Shown: positions 61,963-64,000 of the stretch, one piece after another
Layout: every line of letters begins with the position of its first letter
Position numbering within the stretch: the first letter of the stretch is position 1
DNA from: Proteocatella sphenisci DSM 23131
GTDB taxonomy: Bacteria > Bacillota > Clostridia > Peptostreptococcales > Filifactoraceae
NCBI RefSeq assembly: GCF_000423525.1
Contig: NZ_AUID01000010.1
Location: 1 to 64,000, forward strand
Direction of reading: 5' to 3'
DNA length: 64,000 bases
Made by a program: the position numbers and the translations under genes
Notes under the pieces: model-generated
The model's input: only the letters and a program-made list of their open reading frames with translations
Told to the model about the DNA's origin: nothing
The model's database searches: none

Positions 61963-62619
61963 ATGGGACAGGCACTGATAAATATTAATGGAGATGGAGC
62001 GCAGACACTGGAAATACTGTTTCTTATGACGACCTTGTCGCTGCTTCCTTCAATTATGGTAATGATGACTTCGTTTACCAGAATCATAATCATACTTTCT
62101 TTTTTAAGAAATGCCATGGGAGTGCAGCAGTTGCCTCCAAACATGGTACTTATAGGAATATCAGTATTTTTGACATTTTTTATAATGTCACCTGTGATAG
62201 ATGATATAAGCCTTAATGCCTATACCCCCTACAAAAACCAGGAGATAAGTCAGGAACAAGCTATAGAAAGGGCTCAGGTCCCTCTTCGAGATTTTATGCT
62301 TAGACAGACTGAAACCGGTACTCTCAATATGTATGCTGAGTTTGCAGGACAAGAGCTTAATGAAAATGTTGCTGAAATACCTATGAAAATAGTAGTTCCA
62401 GCCTTCATGACAACCGAGCTGAAAAGAGCTTTTGTCATAGGCTTCCTGCTCTTTATACCATTTATGCTGATAGACCTGATTGTGGCAAGTACTCTTATGT
62501 CCATGGGTATGATGATGCTTCCACCGGCCATGATATCGCTGCCTTTCAAGATTTTGTTATTCATAACAATAGACGGATGGAATCTGCTTTTCAGCACTAT
62601 AATAAAAGGTTTTAATTAA
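61963..62619 (+). CDS. fliP: Flagellar export gate protein FliP
   Basis: 218 aa. Core export-gate features: TTLSLLPSIMVMMTSFTRI, GVQQLPPNMV and the PFMLIDLIVASTLMSMGMMM segment; four membrane helices. It is shorter at the N-terminus than cleaved enterobacterial FliP and starts with a short GQALININGDG segment. AGGT upstream; 17-bp gap from fliO. Confidence 0.95.
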   Translation: MGQALININGDGAQTLEILFLMTTLSLLPSIMVMMTSFTRIIIILSFLRNAMGVQQLPPNMVLIGISVFLTFFIMSPVIDDISLNAYTPYKNQEISQEQAIERAQVPLRDFMLRQTETGTLNMYAEFAGQELNENVAEIPMKIVVPAFMTTELKRAFVIGFLLFIPFMLIDLIVASTLMSMGMMMLPPAMISLPFKILLFITIDGWNLLFSTIIKGFN

Positions 62620-62634
62620 AGAAGGAGATAAAGG

Positions 62635-62895
62635 ATGACTAATTCAGAAGCATTGATGCTCATGCAGTCGGCTCTCATAGTGGCCACAAAACTTGCGGCT
62701 CCTATACTTCTCATAAGTATGGCGGTAGGGGTAGTTATATCTATCATTCAGGCGGCAACGCAGATACATGAGCAGACTATAACATTTGTACCAAAGCTCA
62801 TCCTTATATCCATGATACTTCTTCTTACAGGTGGAACCATGCTTGAGATGATGCAGGATTTCTGTTACGAGATTTTTGAAATGATGCTCAGATAA
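62635..62895 (+). CDS. fliQ: Flagellar export gate protein FliQ
   Basis: 86 aa with two membrane helices: KLAAPILLISMAVGVVISI and FVPKLILISMILLLTG, and the intervening QAATQIHEQT loop diagnostic of FliQ. AAGGAGAT precedes the ATG. Confidence 0.95.
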   Translation: MTNSEALMLMQSALIVATKLAAPILLISMAVGVVISIIQAATQIHEQTITFVPKLILISMILLLTGGTMLEMMQDFCYEIFEMMLR

Positions 62896-62921
62896 ATGGA
62901 TAATTTAAACCGGGAGGCATT

Positions 62922-63683
62922 ATGATAAATCAGGAACAGTTAATCCTCTGGACATTCATATTGACCAGATGCACAGGTGTGATACTGCTTAACCCTATAC
63001 TTGGAAGACGGAATATCCCAGGCATTGTAAGATCGGGATTCATTATGGCGCTGACCCTGCTGGTGTTCACATATCAGCCCCAGCAGATTATAGAGATAAG
63101 AGGTTTTGCCCACTATGGTCTACTTTTGATAAAAGAGCTGGCAGTTGGATTTATACTTGGGTATATAGTCCAGCTGTTCACATATATATCGCTTTATGCA
63201 GGCGGAATAATAGACTACCAGATGGGACTTTCTATGGCAACTATATATGATGCGCAGAGTAACTCGTCTATTCCGCTTACAGGAACAGTTTTCAACACAC
63301 TTTTCATACTCATATTCTTTGCAGCGGACGGGCATCTGGCCCTCCTTAGGATATTCATGGATTCGAGCCTGGCAGTGCCTTATGGTCAGATTGCACTCAG
63401 CCCTGACATGGCGCTTTACGTAATAAGTGTATTCACTGCATGTACTACACTTGCTATTCAGCTGGCATTTCCTATAATGGCCATAGAATTTTTTGCTGAG
63501 GTGGGGGTAGGGATACTTATGAAAGCTATACCACAGATAAATGTATTTGTAGTAAACATACAGGCAAAGATATTAATAGGAATGATTGTCCTGGTGTTTA
63601 TGTTCTCGCCTATGGGAGATTTTGTAAATAATGTTTTGTCAATTATGACAGACACGCTAAGAAGCGTTATTGGATTAATGTAA
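62922..63683 (+). CDS. fliR: Flagellar export gate protein FliR
   Basis: 253 aa with about six membrane helices; RCTGVILLNPILGRRNIPG and KELAVGFILGYIVQL are typical of FliR. GGGAGGC is upstream. It is followed by flhB, as usual. Confidence 0.94.
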   Translation: MINQEQLILWTFILTRCTGVILLNPILGRRNIPGIVRSGFIMALTLLVFTYQPQQIIEIRGFAHYGLLLIKELAVGFILGYIVQLFTYISLYAGGIIDYQMGLSMATIYDAQSNSSIPLTGTVFNTLFILIFFAADGHLALLRIFMDSSLAVPYGQIALSPDMALYVISVFTACTTLAIQLAFPIMAIEFFAEVGVGILMKAIPQINVFVVNIQAKILIGMIVLVFMFSPMGDFVNNVLSIMTDTLRSVIGLM

Positions 63684-63720
63684 GGCATGATTAATTTGAT
63701 GCAACAAAGGATGTGAGATT

Positions 63721-64000
63721 TTGGCAGGTGAAAAGACCGAAACAGCCACCCCCAAGAAGCGTAAGGACGAACGTAAAAAGGGTAATGTATTTGTCAGCAA
63801 GGATGTTTCAGCGCTTATATCCATATTGACTATATTTTATTCGGCAAAACTTTTGTTTCCTGGGATATACAGAAACCTCAAGGCTTTTATGCTGCTCCAT
63901 CTGGACTATGCATCTACAAAGACAGACATAACAGACTCCTTCATATCTCAGATAGCTATGGGAGCCATTCAGACATTTGCAGCAGCGGCAATACCCTTAA
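63721..64000 (+). CDS. flhB: Flagellar export protein FlhB, truncated by the window edge
   Basis: Partial: 93 codons are present before the window ends. The TTG at 63721, after AAAGGATGTGAG, starts AGEKTETATPKKRKDERKKG, the hallmark N-terminus of FlhB, followed by the first membrane segment (SALISILTIFY). The substrate-specificity switch protein that works with FliK; its autocleavage site is beyond the window. Confidence 0.93.
   Translation, partial: MAGEKTETATPKKRKDERKKGNVFVSKDVSALISILTIFYSAKLLFPGIYRNLKAFMLLHLDYASTKTDITDSFISQIAMGAIQTFAAAAIPL

Noticed and set aside
1-64000. CRISPR arrays, prophage genes, IS elements, tRNA or rRNA genes
   Set aside because: No regularly spaced repeats, transposase or phage structural genes, or RNA gene signatures were noticed in the window. 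The terminator pair around cluster A is the only long direct repeat seen.

Overview
The window reads as a low-GC, anaerobic, motile Firmicute of the class Clostridia. This is inferred from AGA/AGG-rich arginine codons, AGGAGG ribosome binding sites, many TTG starts, a clostridial-type flagellar operon (FliY with CheC-like repeats, FlbD, TIGR02530 protein) and several amino-acid fermentation genes. No rRNA, tRNA, IS element, prophage or CRISPR array was seen.

Layout. (1) 82-6210: an HxlR regulator divergent from cupin, SDR, 3-hydroxyacyl-CoA-dehydrogenase-like enzyme, cyclase-family hydrolase, OFA-like MFS transporter and a BKACE (beta-keto acid cleavage enzyme), probably a catabolic route for an unidentified beta-hydroxy or beta-keto acid. 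(2) 6344-12094: a GntR/FCD repressor divergent from two dimethylargininase/arginine-deiminase-fold hydrolases, a sodium:amino-acid symporter and RocB, with two matching GntR operator candidates. (3) 12216-15945: a CorC/HlyC-type CBS protein, then tdh-kbl (threonine to glycine plus acetyl-CoA). (4) 16120-23804: polysaccharide cluster A: VTC-domain protein, DUF4956, CotH kinase, TIM-barrel hydrolase with CBM9-like tail, HEAT-like protein and a family 2 glycosyltransferase. Its arginine codons differ from the neighbours and it is bounded by two near-identical terminators, so it looks acquired. (5) 23866-24732: metF on the minus strand. (6) 24897-34980: polysaccharide cluster B: a second VTC-DUF4956-CotH module followed by MBOAT acyltransferase, AlgX/DHHW-like protein, ComEC-like metallohydrolase, PilZ-containing cellulose synthase and GH5 endoglucanase. 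(7) 35020-41593: a heterodimeric ABC exporter with two HlyD-type adaptors and a divergent TetR regulator. (8) 41618-46453: CCA-adding enzyme, EamA exporter and a tungstate ABC transporter whose binding protein carries an N-terminal LysM domain. (9) 46859 to the right edge: a flagellar/chemotaxis operon from a PilZ protein through flgB, fliEFGHIJK, flgD, flgE, flbD, motAB, fliM, cheY, flgC, fliY, fliOPQR into a truncated flhB.

How the parts connect. The two VTC-DUF4956-CotH modules sit beside two different beta-glycan synthases, which suggests that this three-gene module is a reusable membrane apparatus paired with exopolysaccharide production. Its chemistry is not known from the sequence. The cellulose-like synthase has an intact c-di-GMP-binding PilZ signature, while the PilZ protein heading the flagellar operon has lost the arginine motif, which bears on a possible sessile/motile switch. 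The most notable items are the duplicated module, the LysM-TupA fusion, the tungstate-transporter leader with a consensus promoter feeding an early terminator, the catalytically odd AlgX-like protein and the BKACE and dimethylargininase operons.
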